Below, in pieces: positions 46,181 through 58,273 of a stretch of 64,000 bases of DNA. Within the stretch, counting starts at the first letter, position 1. Each line of letters starts with the position of its first letter. The stretch comes from Kalaharituber pfeilii (taxonomy: Eukaryota; Ascomycota; Pezizomycetes; Pezizales; Pezizaceae). The position numbers and the translations under genes are program-made. A model generated the notes under the pieces. That model saw only the letters and a program-made list of their open reading frames with translations, was not told the DNA's origin and made no database searches. The stretch lies in the NCBI GenBank assembly GCA_015179045.1, contig WHUZ01000021.1, forward strand, positions 248,001 through 312,000, given 5' to 3'.

Positions 46181-46974
46181 TGCGAGTTTTTAGTTTTTAA
46201 AACGCCCCTTCCAGCGATTTGCTTTTAGGCGCTATTGATATACAGAAGACTCTATGTAAGTACACAGCAATTTTGACCTTCAAATACATTCCCGGCCTGA
46301 TGAAAACCTCAAAGTAGGAAAACCTGTGACCGGGAAAAAAATCTGCGATGGGTCGGAAAAAGAGTACCACACCTTTGCCTGCTTAATTCATTCCCTATAT
46401 ACCATATCAATATCCTCCAGGCTTTACAAACAAATCGCGCAAAATGTCACTATGTTCTTTTGAGGATCAACTAATAACCGCATATTTCTCTCTCGTTAAA
46501 GACTTTGATTCGCTAGTTGTTCAAGTTGGGATCTGTCCTTAGAGTCATCCAAATTTTATAGTCAGAACTATCTGGACAGCTGTAGTGAAATGAGGACAGC
46601 TTGCATAATGAATTTGGGTCTTGTACGCCTGCACATATTCATGATCATGCAGCAGGAGCATAAATACAAGGTAGTACTTGCAATAATATTCCAAGAATAG
46701 CAGGCAAAAAATGGTAAATAACTCTCCAGAAGAGAACAGTCATTGAGGCATTGTAGTATTCACAGTTACTAAATAGCTTAAGCAAGCCACTATCAATAAG
46801 AGCGATATCAAAAAAAAAATAAAAAGATACCGCAATCAACATGCACTGACATTATTGCAGGTTCAGTTACTAATCTTGAAGCTGCGATAGGTGATGAAGA
46901 TAAGTCAAAATGAGTGTCACCACTGGAGATAGGTCAGTACTGTTTTGTTCTCACTACTATTGTAGTCCTGTTCC
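46181..46974. other. No gene; MITE relative at 46550-46625
   Basis: CCAAATTTTATAGTCAGAAC, CTGGACAGCTGTAGTGAAAT and TGCATAATGAATTTGGG correspond to the inverted interior of the MITE at 33388-33693. Otherwise nothing recognised. Confidence 0.45.
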
Positions 46975-47245
46975 GGAGGCTGCTCTACAGGCTGTCGCGA
47001 AGGCTGTTCCAGGGGCAGTTTGAGAGGCTATTCCGTGGGCTGTTCCGGAGGCTGTTCTGGAGGGGTTTCAAGAGCCTGTTCCGCTGTTTGAGAAACAGTT
47101 GACATGCTGCTCAAGAGGCCATTTGAGAGGGTATATTTGAGGCTGTTCGAGAATAGTCTCGTCTCTCGAACACCATGTCAACACTCCCGAATAGCCTCTG
47201 GAATAGCCCACGGAACAGTCTTCCGTCTTCATAATTTTAGATATC
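46975..47245. repeat. CTGTTCCGGAGG minisatellite with inverted second half
   Basis: Irregular repeats of AGGCTGTTCCGGAGGCTGTT run forward to about 47150 and in complementary orientation (CGAATAGCCTCTGGAATAGC) to 47215, so the tract can fold back. The forward frame spells an RRLFRGLF-like pattern, which follows from the repeat. Confidence 0.6.
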
Positions 47246-48149
47246 GCTCTCATTGATAATGGCCTGCTTAGGCTATTCAGTATAGATGAATACTATAATG
47301 CGATGGCTGTCCTCATCTAGGGTATGATTTCAGCGCATATAAGAATATTAGTCCTTCCTTACTAAGTAAGATCATTGAATATTCACTTACCTTTTTTGCC
47401 TACCCTGATTGGAATATCAAGTATAGACTACGTTATTTATTACGTTCTGTGGGCGGGTAGTTCTCTACAACTTCCTGGCTGCCGACTTGCCAAGGGTACG
47501 ACGGCGGTGGTTCCGGCGGTTCGGCAATTCGACGGTTCGACGTACTACGGCGGTTCAGCGGACTACGGCGGCGAGGGAATGCAGAGAGAAAGGACAGGGA
47601 CCAGACGAGTCTATTGGTCAATAAGACAACGGATGAAGAGAAGAACTACCTACAGGAGCGGACTCCAGGCCTTTATATTCCTGTGACACACTGACACAGG
47701 AAATAATAGCAACATTGACAAAACAGATGGGAAGGCAGGACTAAGACAAAAGCGGGAGGCATAGACAGAATCAGAAGGTGTCAATCAACATAGGGAATAC
47801 GGTGCCGATATCAGTGCAGTGTTGGTGAGGTGTCAAGTGGCTAACAAAGTGACCCAGAACGGCTCGTCAGACCTGGCAATGGCAAGGTCTTGGCATATAT
47901 CGGTTCGGCTCAGCTTGGATATATGGGTGTGACCGCGCTTATGATCAGGGGTATCTGCAGGAGAACAAATATTGAAGTCGAAGAAGACCCAAATTCATTT
48001 GGTCAACTGTCCGGATACTACTCCTGACATAATAAAATTTGGACACTCTCTCATGAAACCTAATCTTCCAGTATACCTGCAGAGTCTTGACGCTGCTAGT
48101 AAATGCGCCTCCTGGGTGTTTTTTCTGCGACTCCCTGCTTTTGGAATTC
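47246..48149. other. No gene; MITE relative at 47985-48065
   Basis: GACCCAAATTCATTTGGTCA and ATAAAATTTGGACACTCTCT match the MITE interior of 33480-33580. A short ACGGCGGTTC array lies at 47498-47570. Confidence 0.45.
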
Positions 48150-48700
48150 CAGCTCAGCCTATATACCCGCAGTTCAAGCCCCTATGTACTGTACCCACTG
48201 TTTCATCACAAGCAAGATGGTAAAAAACAGAAAGAGTATGAAAGTTGATATAGTGCCAGAGAAAACAAACAAAAAATATAAAATAAAAAAACGCGAGGAC
48301 AGTCGATCTACCAAGGAGTAGCCATCGGAGAGGTGATGGGCAAGGTGAGTGCGATTGAGAGGGGGTGGGATGAGCGGGTGCAATTCGGGGTGGATGGGTT
48401 CAAGAGGCTTGAATTTTTTTCTACATGTGTGAACTGACCTGCGCCTTGGTCGAAGTGGGATACTGTTGTCTAGTGATGGAGGTAAGTTATACTAGTATAA
48501 TCGAGGGAACTAGAGATTCTAGCGACGATTAATTGAGAGCTGGAACTGGGGAAGCTAGTGTTTCATTATTTTTTTCTTTTGGCACATGGTGCGTAATTGG
48601 CCGCTCGGAGTCCTTTGCCTCTATGCTGCGCAATTGAAGTCGCACACTGTGACGTAAGTCAAATGTCTCTCCACCACTGATTTCAACTAACACACTGTCA
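48150..48700 (+). repeat. SINE-like family R2, copy c
   Basis: ACCCGCAGTTCAAGCCCCTA (48167), ATCTACCAAGGAGTAGCCAT, then GTGAACTGACCTGCGCCTTG with the A-box-like TGGTCGAAGTGG at 48447-48458. Its 3' part (GCACACTGTG ... TCTCTCCACCAC) also occurs in copy d near 51477-51520. Confidence 0.55.
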
Positions 48701-49185
48701 AATTTACGCTGAAATCAACTCCTATGCAAGATAATTTACGCTTAGCTACTGAATCAATTCAATTCAACGGTGTTAGATTCAACTAACCCAGCTGATCACT
48801 TTCACTTGCACTCTATGTATGTAATATACCCTCAACTGCGTTCCCACTAATAAATCTTAACTCATACCCTGTCTAAACTACGCTCAATTGCACGCATTTC
48901 AAGGGCATAAAAAAGCGCTTCTTGAAATATTGCATCTGCAGAGAGATACTAGGTATATGTAGAGTGGACAACTAGGCAACGGCAAGTAGTTTTTGTCTTA
49001 AGTCACATTCTCAGGTTTGCAACCAGGACTCGCGGGCAACATGTTCAGCACAGCAGATCACAACTATACTCTAATAGGTAACAGGCTAGTACTATTGCCC
49101 AGGAGCCTTTGAGCTTTTAATTCTGTAACAAGAAAAAAAATAGATAGTAATGTACACACACAAGGTGTGGGAGGATTGTTTAACA
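48701..49185. other. No recognisable gene
   Basis: AT-rich spacer between R2 copy c and the TIR element. Confidence 0.4.
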
Positions 49186-49188
49186 TTA

Positions 49189-50150
49189 AGGTATTCAAAG
49201 TACTTTGCTACGATTGTAGATATCGGAGAATTTTTTCTACGGAATCGAAATTTCCGAATTGCTACTGGTATAGTCTCTACGATTTCTACGGTTTCTATTG
49301 TTTTAATTCGCTACGATCGAGGGGTGCGAATTTTCGCCTTCTCCGCCGTAGAAATGGTAAATTAGGGTACCATTTCAACGAAACCGTACAAAGTCTGATG
49401 ACCTATGACTAAGCTAGCAGATCGCTAGACTTCCAGCTGTGGACGTCCTGAAGTTGTCGGATGAGAAAACTGAAAAGGTTCAGCAACTCAAAGGCTCCAC
49501 GTACAACATGCCACTGACTAGCGAATGCAAAATTCTAGCGGAATAATTCCTTGATAGCATTACAACAAGAAGAACCTTGAGAGTCAGCATGAGTTCTCCA
49601 CACAGAAGACGCACGATCAAACTGGACAAGCTCAGTACCAGTCCCAGTCGCACTAAGACTCCAAGTCACGTAACTCAGAATTCAGCCTGTATCCTCCTGG
49701 TATAAGAAGAGTGACTGTGATCGCAGGCGAGATATAAACCTCCGGCGTTTCTAGTACAGTACGAATCCTCATGAGGAGGTATTTGAACTCAGGAGTCCAT
49801 GGTGTTGGTTCCATAGTCAACAAACTTTCAGCTGCAGATTATGAGTCAGCTTCCAGGCATTTAATCTTGTTCATAGGGAGTTGATCAGTCGACTCGATCT
49901 CTAACTGAACGGAGATCACCAGGATTGAGCCGCATTACCTACTGATTCAGAGGTATGCTTAGCCTCACCCTGCTACCCACGTGACAGTCCCAGAATGGAA
50001 TGTACGGTTATATTTTAACGTGGATTACTGTGCAAAAGGAGCCCCAAATCTACGATTTTCAAGGGTAATATTCAAAGTACGCACCGTAGAAATCTGCGAT
50101 CGTAACGATCGTAGCAAGAAACCGACCGCAGCAAAGTACTTTGAATACCC
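49189..50150. mobile_element. 962-bp TIR element with TTA target site (PIF/Harbinger-like)
   Basis: Left end AGGTATTCAAAGTACTTTGC and inverted right end GGGTATTCAAAGTACTTTGC are flanked by TTA at 49186-49188 and 50151-50153, the target site typical of PIF/Harbinger. Several internal copies of CTACGAT/CGTAGAAAT motifs lie near each end. No transposase or other coding region recognised, so non-autonomous. Confidence 0.7.
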
Positions 50151-50549
50151 TTATTTGCTCCATGAACCCTCAAACGAGTTTGGGCTTGAAATTAAAGTAT
50201 GCAGGAAATCTGAGATGGATGAGAACATGAAGCAGGTACTAAGCGAAGGTTGCTTAAAGTCTTGTGGATTATCACTTCCGACCTTCCTGTTCTACCCTGG
50301 TGGCTACCGAATCTCTCTACTTACGTCAGTAGCAGCCCCCTCCCGGCGACTACCTTTCTGGCAGTTGCATTCGAATTGAATTGACTGGAAAAGAAGCCGC
50401 CTGGAGCTACCCATTTGTCTCAACTTTTTTAAAAGGAAAAGCACTTCTTGCCTTGGATTTAACGGCTCAACCATGTGAGGCTTCCTCTACCAACCATGTT
50501 AAAGACCTGGTCTGACCTGGTTCGTCTGCTGTTTCAGATAAGGGAGTGA

Positions 50550-51660
50550 TCCCCCATAACCACCGATTGCTTGTTTTCAAAGGTACCGCTCTCGCTTTGG
50601 ATTTAACAGCCCAACTCAGTCAGGCTTCCTCCGCCATAGACCTGCTCTGTTTGAAGCTATGTACCCATAAGTTTAAGCCACCGTGTACCTACAAGTCCTA
50701 GACACCTACAGAATTTTGCACATCTCTGCCAACAAGTTCCCCCTGGGGTGCTTTCATACGAGGTAAGATACTCCCTCGCTTTAGAATTATCACCCAGCTC
50801 AGTCAGGTATTCCTCCGCTGACCATACTTATAAACTTGGCCCATCTGGAACCCATGTACCAGCAGTCCATACCCCATGTACCCACAAATTGATGACAAGA
50901 AAAGACGCCATTGGTAAAAAAGCTTTGATGGGGTATTGAAAAATTGATAAACTGCCAATAAGAATGAGAAAATATGCAGCAAAAGCACGTGGAATTAATC
51001 GCACGTGGAACTAATCGATCTACTGGGGAGTAATTTGCATTATCTACGCAGCTGCTGAAGGGGCGGTGGGGCAGGCCCGCGCGAGTCCCGTGAGACAGGG
51101 TGGTGGGATGCGGTAGTAGACAGGGCGGCGGGGGGTGTGGGATGGGGGCGGAGAAGCCGCTAAAAGTGCCACTGAAGAGGCCGCCAAAGATGCCGGGCGC
51201 TGAACGGAGCCGCCGGAGGTGCTGCTGCAAGAAGCACTGCAGGGACCATCGGAGGGGGTGTTGGATAGGCCGCTGACAGTACCGCTGAAGGGGCGTTGAA
51301 GTTCCCGCTGAAGGTGCCGTCGGAGGGGCTGCTGCAGTGGAGGATGCGACTAAGAGTGGTGAGGGCGGAAGATGGGTCTGTGGGATGATGTGATGACCAG
51401 TTGAATAGGCCAAGCTTTTTTCCTACTAATGCTCGGGTTCTAGCGATGATCCCTTGACATGTATAGTTGGGACTCGTTTTGCACACTGTGTAGGCGAGTC
51501 TCATATTCCTCTCCACCACAGAATTCAGCTTGTACGCGATAAAATTTACCTTTGCCTGCATCACTGCTGCTGAACTCAACTCCCGAGATGTCGAAACTTT
51601 GCTATTGGCTCCTGGGCGCATACCCTGAATATGATAGACATAATAATTGAATTCCAATTC
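50550..51660 (+). repeat. SINE-like family R2, copy d
   Basis: Two 5' modules in tandem (CTCGCTTTGGATTTAACAGC at 50592 and CTCGCTTTAGAATTATCACC at 50773), each followed by TCCTCCGC and CCATGTACC units, then ACAAGAAAAGACGCCATTGG, a GCTGCTGAAGG tract (51050-51345) and a GTTCTAGCGATGAT end. Confidence 0.55.
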
Positions 51661-52507
51661 ATACAATTCTTTGAAATATGTTTACATGATTGCAATTGCT
51701 ATTTCTTCAACTTTGGCCTCAAATTCATTTGTCTTTACATCACCTGAGGCATTCCACATTACATTTTAAAATTCGAAATCGCATTTCAACCCGGGGGTAT
51801 CATAATGGATTGGATTCGTATTCCAGCGCTGCTGCAACGGTTACAGAGATTGACATAATTTTGCTTTAATTTGCTGAGATTATATAATCCAGGTTATAGT
51901 TCTTCAGCTTAAGTCAACTGAGCTGAAACTCAATTACTTCTCTGATATCCAGTAGTAGGCTCATCATATCATAAAATCCCAGCTAATTTCCATTTCCTGC
52001 CTCTCCAGAGCTTCACGTTGCCTCCATGCCTCCTCGGGCCCGCTATCCTCATTCTCGTTCTCCTCACCGAGGTATGCTGGTGATAAGGTTCCTCTACAGC
52101 AATTACTCCAACAGTCATATTCATTGAAACCTTAAGACGCAACTTCCTGCAAGTGCAATATACTCTGCTAGGCAGATCGCTGAGGAAGGCTTGATGTTGG
52201 ATTGGTTTTTTATAGTGTGGGGTGTAGATGCTGAGTCAGAGTGGGGCTAGGGGGAGGGGAAGAAGGACCGGCGATGATGACGTCGGGTAAAGTAGAGGCA
52301 GGGAAGGGTTGTGGTGGACATATCATAACAGGATAAAAAGAGACAGTAGTGGTCTGGAGTGACAAGAGAGAACTAAGAAGTGGGGGAAGGAGAAACTGGA
52401 ATTGGAGTAGCATTAGTAGGAAGGAGAGATAGAGAGATAGAAAGATAGCAGAGGTAAGCAGGTTCGGAGGGAGACATGCTGAGCTCAACATATCACTCGT
52501 ACTAAAT
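51661..52507. other. No recognisable gene
   Basis: AT-rich spacer. The reverse frame 52210-52530 is hydrophobic and proline-rich without a motif. Confidence 0.35.
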
Positions 52508-53384
52508 TTATTCCTGAACCTCAATTTCATTGACAGCGAAGGAATATGAGGTATGGCGGGGAATAGAGTGTATGGAGAATGGCGAGAATGGCGAGAATGC
52601 CTCCAAGAAGACCAAAATTACCAAAATGCAACATGCGAGTGTTACCACCTCAATCAGTCTTTGAACTTGAAGTCGTTGCGGTCGGCGGTCGTTGGGGTGG
52701 GGGTGGCGGCGTAGGGGTAGAAATGTGAGCGGATAATGATTAATATGGGTCTTGACCTCGACTGGAACGACAGCGGCGACTAGCCACCGGACAGGAATAA
52801 TGACCATGCCCATGAATCGCTGAGCTCGGTGGCTAAAGCTTCAGGATGCCAGCGGTGACGGGACATATCTTCCACGACTCACTGGCTCCTTCCCCTTCAG
52901 CCCTACCCTTGCTACCCCAACCTGAAGTATCCGGCGCCCGCAACCGGGGGTTTTGACACCGTGAGCACCTCATTACGGCTTCTCTGGCTTGTCCGATTTT
53001 TGTCTCGCTCCAGCCCAGTAGTCCAGACTTTACCCTCGTAATGCCGACGGCGAGAATGAAGCCAACAACGGTGAGGAGGAAGCGACCCGAGATGCTGCGA
53101 CGTAATTGCCTGAGGTGTCTAGAGTGCACCAGACTGCCCCACCCACTGTGACATACTGACCCTCTCCTGCCATCTTCAATGGTACTCTCTTCAAAGCCAC
53201 CTGCAACCGTGTCGCTATGTTCCGGAAGGCACTTATATTGATTAGTGGTCACCAGTAAAGTTCTGGCTGTTGACTTTCGGGAGCAGATCCGACGCACTCC
53301 GATTCCCACACAAAGGAACTCGGAAGGTTGATAAAAGCAAGTGAAAGCCGACACAATCCAATTGTCCTTTTCATTATAACGCAA
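52508..53384 (-). CDS. Possible two-exon membrane protein (tentative)
   Basis: On the reverse strand, frame 53384-52833 contains a hydrophobic segment (RFLLTVVGFILAVGIT) and a CSRCQNPRLRAPD stretch. A GTGAGT near 52880 could splice to a GAG near 52828, joining in phase to the frame beginning QRFMGMVIIPVRWLVAAVVP, which has a second hydrophobic segment (VVTLACCILVILVFLEAF) and ends at 52508. The product would have two membrane spans. Neither half has a known domain, and the acceptor is weak. Confidence 0.25.
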
Positions 53385-53939
53385 TTTTTCGGCACCACAA
53401 CCAGTCTTTCATACAAATCCGCCTTCTTCAATCATCCAATGCGAGAACCCTAAGTCAAGTGCAAGGAATGTTAATCGGCATATCTTTGACCTTGATTAAT
53501 GGTAACATGGACGAATCAGGGAAAAAAAAAGAAATGTAACAGAAGGCTTCTTCATTTTCGGTGTATCGTGCATTTAATCAAAAGCTTGCACATATCAGGT
53601 TAACTATGTATCACAAAATTATTCTCAATTCAGCTCAGGTTGAGGTATGATATAATGTTGGTATTGCATTGCTATGTCGGCAAGCCAGACGATCCACCAG
53701 TTTCTCACAGTGCTCTATCGGCAGCTGATTCACTTTCGATGGTACAAGCGATAGTTGCAGATGTCATCACAGATTCTAAATGTATGCACAAACCAGCGAG
53801 TGCTGGTTGAAATGACGAAACAATAATAAGATGCAAAAAGGAATATTGTCAAAAGGAATATTGTCAAAAGAAACAGAAAATTTTTAATTAAACCTGTGTA
53901 TACTAGTAATTCGCGCGTAACCACAACTTCATGTAGCCA
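53385..53939. other. No recognisable gene
   Basis: AT-rich spacer. AAAAGGAATATTGTC occurs twice in tandem near 53835-53865. Confidence 0.4.
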
Positions 53940-54567
53940 TAAGTTTTTCGCTTGTGAGGAACCGCAGCTCTCGGGATGGCTGCTGAAGGCTGTTAGGCGG
54001 GGTGATGGGTGGGGTGGTGGAATGCAGTGATGAGAGAGGAGGGCGATGAAGCTGTTGGAGGGTCGTCGAAGTTGCTGCTGGAGCAGCTCCTGAAAGTTTA
54101 ATTGGACAGGGTGGTGGGGATGAAGCTGTTGGCAGCGCCGTTGGAGGGCCCGATGGAGTGGCTGCTAGAATGGCTGCTGCTGCAGCAGAGGGGATGCGAG
54201 ACGCTGGTAAAACTGCTGCACGGGAGTAGGAAGGGGGAAAGAGAGGTAGGATGGGTGGTGGAAGAAGTGGTGGGAGAAGCTGTCGGACGCTGTTAAGAGG
54301 GTAGGGTGGCGCTGAAGGGGGTCATTGGGGGTGCTGCTGAACAGGGCGCTGAAGGGGGCATTGCAGGTGCCGCTGCCGAGATGCCACTGCCGGAAGTGCC
54401 GCTGAAGGGATCGTCGGAGATGCCGCCGAAGGAGCCGCCGAAGGAGCCGCCGACTGTTGCAGGTGCCGGAGGGGGATAAATTCACACCCGGCCATGGTGG
54501 GAGGCGAGTGATAGAATGCTGCTGAACATGCTGTTGAACGTTCGGTTGAAGCGGTGGTGGGAGGGTG
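53940..54567 (+). repeat. SINE-like family R2, copy e (5' part)
   Basis: CATGTAGCCATAAGTTTTTC followed by a long GCTGCTGAAGG/GCCGCCGAAGGAG tract. Interrupted at 54568-54580 by a LINE and continued at 56409-56470. Confidence 0.5.
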
Positions 54568-54578
54568 CTGAGATGCGG

Positions 54579-54580
<2 letters not shown>

Positions 54581-54611
<31 letters not shown>

Positions 54612-56395
54612 ATAACCCCGCTTGTAGCACGTGGCCATGGCAGGGTCCCTGGGCAAGCCCTCGAAGCCCGGAGACAGGCTTAACAAACAAAGAAATTTCT
54701 ATCTACTTCTACCACCTGATTCCAGAAACCTCCGGACGGACCTTCCGGTTTCTGCCTCAGGGAGGCTCCACTATATACATGTATCTCCCCCCCCCCCCCT
54801 CCCCTCTTCTCCACACTTTCGCACCCCGGCAAGCAAACTTCCCCGACAGCAAACCGCACGGCGCCCTAGAACCTGATCCCGGAGAAGAACCTTTCCAACT
54901 CATCCCACTCCTCCCCATTCTCTGCTGTCCTTTTCCAGTTCTTCTCCATATCCCCCCATTCTCTAAAGCCTTCTGGGCGAAACCGCTGCTGACTGCACTG
55001 GAAGGCTAGGTGCGCCCCCGTCTGGGCCTCCCCGCAGCTGCACTTCTCCGATTCCGCCACTCCCATCCTCTTTAACCACACCCTGCATCTTCCTCTCTCC
55101 AGTCGCAATGCTGTGAAGTTGGACACCGCTGTCCTATTCCACTCTATTACTTTCCCCTCCCGAAACCTTCCACCTCCCTCCTCTCCTTCCTCCACGCCTT
55201 AATCCTCTGGCGCACTCCGCTCCCGGTGGCCACCTCTTTCCCTTCCACCGCCGTCCCCTTCTTTGCCCACTCATCAGCCTTCTCATTCCCTGCAATTCCG
55301 ATATGAGCCTTGACCCACATCAGTTTCGCGTCCCCTCCCTTCTTCTTTCTCCTCGCCACGGCATCCACCACTCTCCTCACATCCTCGGTTTTTCCCTTTC
55401 CCTCCCTGCCTGCCTTCTGGATCGCCATGATGGCAGCCTCAGAGTCTAAACAGATCAGTACAGGGACCTCCTCCTCTACACTCTCCAGCGCCTTTCTCAC
55501 TCCCCTCACCTCCCCATCGAAAACCGTCGCCGTTCTCCCCACCACCTCCGCCACCGCTGCCGACCTCCCCCACACTCCTGCTCCCACCTTGCTGTCCTCG
55601 ATCTTGCTGCCGTCGGAGAAAAGGACCGCCCTTTCTCTTCCAGCTTCCCCGATCGCGACTTCCCACTCCCCCCTCGTCTCCACTTCTCCTTTCCGCCTCT
55701 CCACCACTTCCACCTGCCCCTTCTCACACTTCCCCCCCCACGAGATCTCCTCCCCTTCTTCTGAGAACCTAGACCACAGGCTCTGCCAGCGGTCCAACAC
55801 CGCCTCATACCCGTCTTCTTTCCGGAGTGCCCACTGCACCCCCAGTCCTTCCAGTCCCTCGCTTCCTCTTCCCTCTCCTCATTCCCCGGCCTGAAGTCCG
55901 TCGTGCATAGCTCCGCTAGCTCCGACGGTGCTTCCACTTCCCGGACGATCGCCCTCGCCTGCGCCCCGTCCAGGACCGCCTCCACGTCCTCCACCCCACA
56001 CACCGCACTCACCCCTCCTACCCCCGCTCCTCTCCCTCCTCCAGCCGCCTTCTTCAACACCTGCAGCTGGACTCTCTCCATATCCTTCCTCCATTCCTTC
56101 TGTCCCCTCCACCTGATCTCGCTTCCCCACATTGCAACCGCCCTCACCATCCCCGTGTAGGCTTGCCTCCAGCTGCGTGGAGACATCCCCCAGTTTCGGT
56201 TGCCCAGTCCCGAGAGGGCCCCCGCCAGCCTCCGCGCTCGGCTCAGCCTGTTTCGCCAATGTGCGCCAAAGGTCAAGTTCTCATCGAAGATGACCCCTAA
56301 CCACTTCAGCATCTCCCCCTCTTTCTTCCACCTCCTTCCCACCCCGAAGGTTATCATCTCCCACTTCGACTCCTCCAGCGGGATCTGGTCTTCTT
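54581..56395 (-). mobile_element. 1.8-kb 5'-truncated LINE (Tad1-like) with RNase H
   Basis: A perfect 13-bp target-site duplication CTGAGATGCGGTT (54568-54580, 56396-56408), poly(A) as T run, and a family-2 3' UTR. It is the longest LINE copy in the window and retains the last third of ORF2. Confidence 0.95.
54866..56357 (-). pseudogene. LINE ORF2 C-terminal third: RT thumb, RNase H, zinc knuckle
   Basis: Three reverse frames joined by two frameshifts. 56357-55850: RT thumb/connection (LKWLGVIFDENLTFGAHWRN, GNRNWGMSPRSWRQAYTGMV). 55839-55147: RNase H with all catalytic positions visible (FSDGSKI, FDGEVRG, CLDSEAAIMAI, WVKAHIGIAGNEKADEWAKK). 55195-54866: gag-like knuckle CSCGEAQTGAHLAFQC and the terminal acidic helix. 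Frameshifts lie near 55830 and 55180. In a full element the protein would perform target-primed reverse transcription; this copy lacks endonuclease and RT palm and is dead. Confidence 0.9.
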
Positions 56396-56408
56396 CTGAG
56401 ATGCGGTT

Positions 56409-56470
56409 GTTACAGCTGCTGAAGCGGGGTTGCGAGAGGCCGGAGGCGAGGTGGGCTTAAATAAGACAGG
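56409..56470 (+). repeat. SINE-like family R2, copy e (3' of LINE)
   Basis: ACAGCTGCTGAAGCGGGGTT then GCGAGAGGCCGGAGG continues the tract of 53940-54567. Confidence 0.45.
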
Positions 56471-57254
56471 GTGGAATGATGGCAGAATGGGTTGTTCGGT
56501 ATACGGAATGTCGCGATAAAACAGCGACTCTGTAAAAACCATGGCGAGAACGCAGCATGACAGACATGCTACTGCAAACAGCTACATATAGTGTCACTGG
56601 ACTCGTTTGCGAGTTAACCTGCCGCACTGCTGTGCACCTCTGGTCACTGAGCCCGCCAATATTTGTCATTGCCAACTTATTTAGCACTTTGTTACATTCA
56701 TCATGGCATGAAACTACATTCACCACTGAGTAGGTTATTTACGTCAGATAAGTACATCGGACTCTAGGTTTCCAACTGCCCTCCTGGTCACATCACCCTT
56801 CTTCACTCGGTTTCTCTTCCCTCTGTAAACATGCAGATTCTCCCCGACTCTAAGCCATAAAAAGCGAAAAGTTCAAAGGTAAGTTGTAAGAGAAAACCCT
56901 TTTTTCTACCTATTTTCATACAGGGAAAAAATATCAATGGCGACATGAAAACAGGGAAAAAAAGGTTTTCTTGATAAAAGTACATAAGGGATAAAGATAA
57001 AAGGATAGCAAACATAACGTAACCAAATTAATACTCTGTGAACCAACAAGCAAGTGAATATTCCCCACTAAGTGCGCCTCCCACGCCAGCAGAGTATGAG
57101 ATAAAAACAAGGTCAAAGGGGTAAAAGTGGGTACAAGTGAGAAGATAAAAATGGGGCAGCAATTCCTATCAGGTAGTCAGTCTTTTCGCAGTTCTTCCTA
57201 GTCAAGCTACGAAGGTGTATATCTGAATTGCTTTTACTCTCACTTCAGCCCCTG
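56471..57254. other. No recognisable gene
   Basis: AT-rich spacer; reverse frames to 89 codons without motifs. Confidence 0.4.
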
Positions 57255-57553
57255 AACTGTTAGCTCATTGAAAGGTTGCTGAAGGGGCCGTCGGAGGTAG
57301 CTCTGAAGGTGGCCCCGAAGGGCCGCCGGAGATGGCGCCGGTGGGGCCACTGGAAGGTTCGTCGGAAGCGCCGCTGGAGGTTTGCTGAAGGGGCGTCAGA
57401 AGGGCCGCTGGAGAGAGGGTTGCCCAGCGTCTCAGAAGTAAATAAGATGGACTGTAATGCTCCGGCTCCATATAATCAAATTCTAGTGAACAAGGGTAAT
57501 CTGTTCTTTTGATTTTGCTTTCTAATTATTCTTTTTTTTTTTTTTTTTTTTTT
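57255..57553 (+). repeat. SINE-like family R2, copy f, ending in a T run
   Basis: GCTGAAGGGGCCGTCGGAGG tract (57280-57415), then CAGCGTCTCAG ... ATGGACTGTAATGCTCCGGC, which matches 31625-31655 of copy a, and a 22-nt T run at 57532-57553. Confidence 0.5.
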
Positions 57554-57726
57554 AGGATACGTCGACACATTGACCAATGCCATCGATTGGGGTACAGACC
57601 ACAACAGTTGGCGCCGCCAGGCTTCCTAATCCATGCAGCTGACTGAACTCGAGCCTCCAGTGCAGCCTACTCCCCCGCTCGCTGGAGCAGGATACAGCAC
57701 AACAATCAGAGCAACCCTAGGTTATC

Positions 57727-57757
<31 letters not shown>

Positions 57758-58273
57758 CATTACTCGCATGCCGCCCTATGGGCTATGGTGAGATTTTGTG
57801 TAAATAAGAAGTCAAAACTCTGATAAATACAGATTGAGGTAACATGACAGTAAGGAAAATCTCCCGTCTCCATTTATTGCTCCTCCAACATCTCTACCAG
57901 TCTGTGTAGAGGGTCCCCCTCTCCTTCCCCGAACTTCGGTGGCTGTCTGACTGTCTCCATCCCCCCCTGGCCATCTCCTTCGCCATACCCTGCAATCCTC
58001 CATCAGGTGTCTCACTCTCCTCTCCGCACCATCTGCACTCCGGGCTTGGTGCCTTTCCTATACGATAGAGCCATCCCCGCAAACCCTTGGCCCCTATTAG
58101 CCCCGCTAGCCGCGATACTCTGAACCCAAGACGTTCCAGGGGCCGGTAAGTTAAATTTAGTCTGTTTCGATCCGCTGCCCTATCCCGCTTCCCCTCCTGT
58201 CTCATTCCTGCTTCCGTAACTATCTCCTCTTCTCTTTCTAGGGCCGTGCCTATCCTCGCCGCCTTGTCTGCCT
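57727..58273 (-). mobile_element. 547-bp LINE family-1 fragment upstream of NLR gene 2
   Basis: A perfect 11-bp target-site duplication CCTAGGTTATC (57716-57726 and 58274-58284). T run, family-1 tail, and on the reverse strand the end of ORF2 (GFRVSRLAGLIGAKGLRGWL, ECRWCGEESE). It ends 13 bp before the first NLR ATG. Removing it restores alignment of the 5' leaders of the two NLR genes (CCCGCTCGCTG shared). Confidence 0.95.

Noticed and set aside
57585..57615. AGTTGGCGCCGCCAGG resembling a retroelement primer-binding site
   Set aside because: No LTR pair, polypurine tract or gag/pol nearby. It is more likely leader sequence of NLR gene 2.
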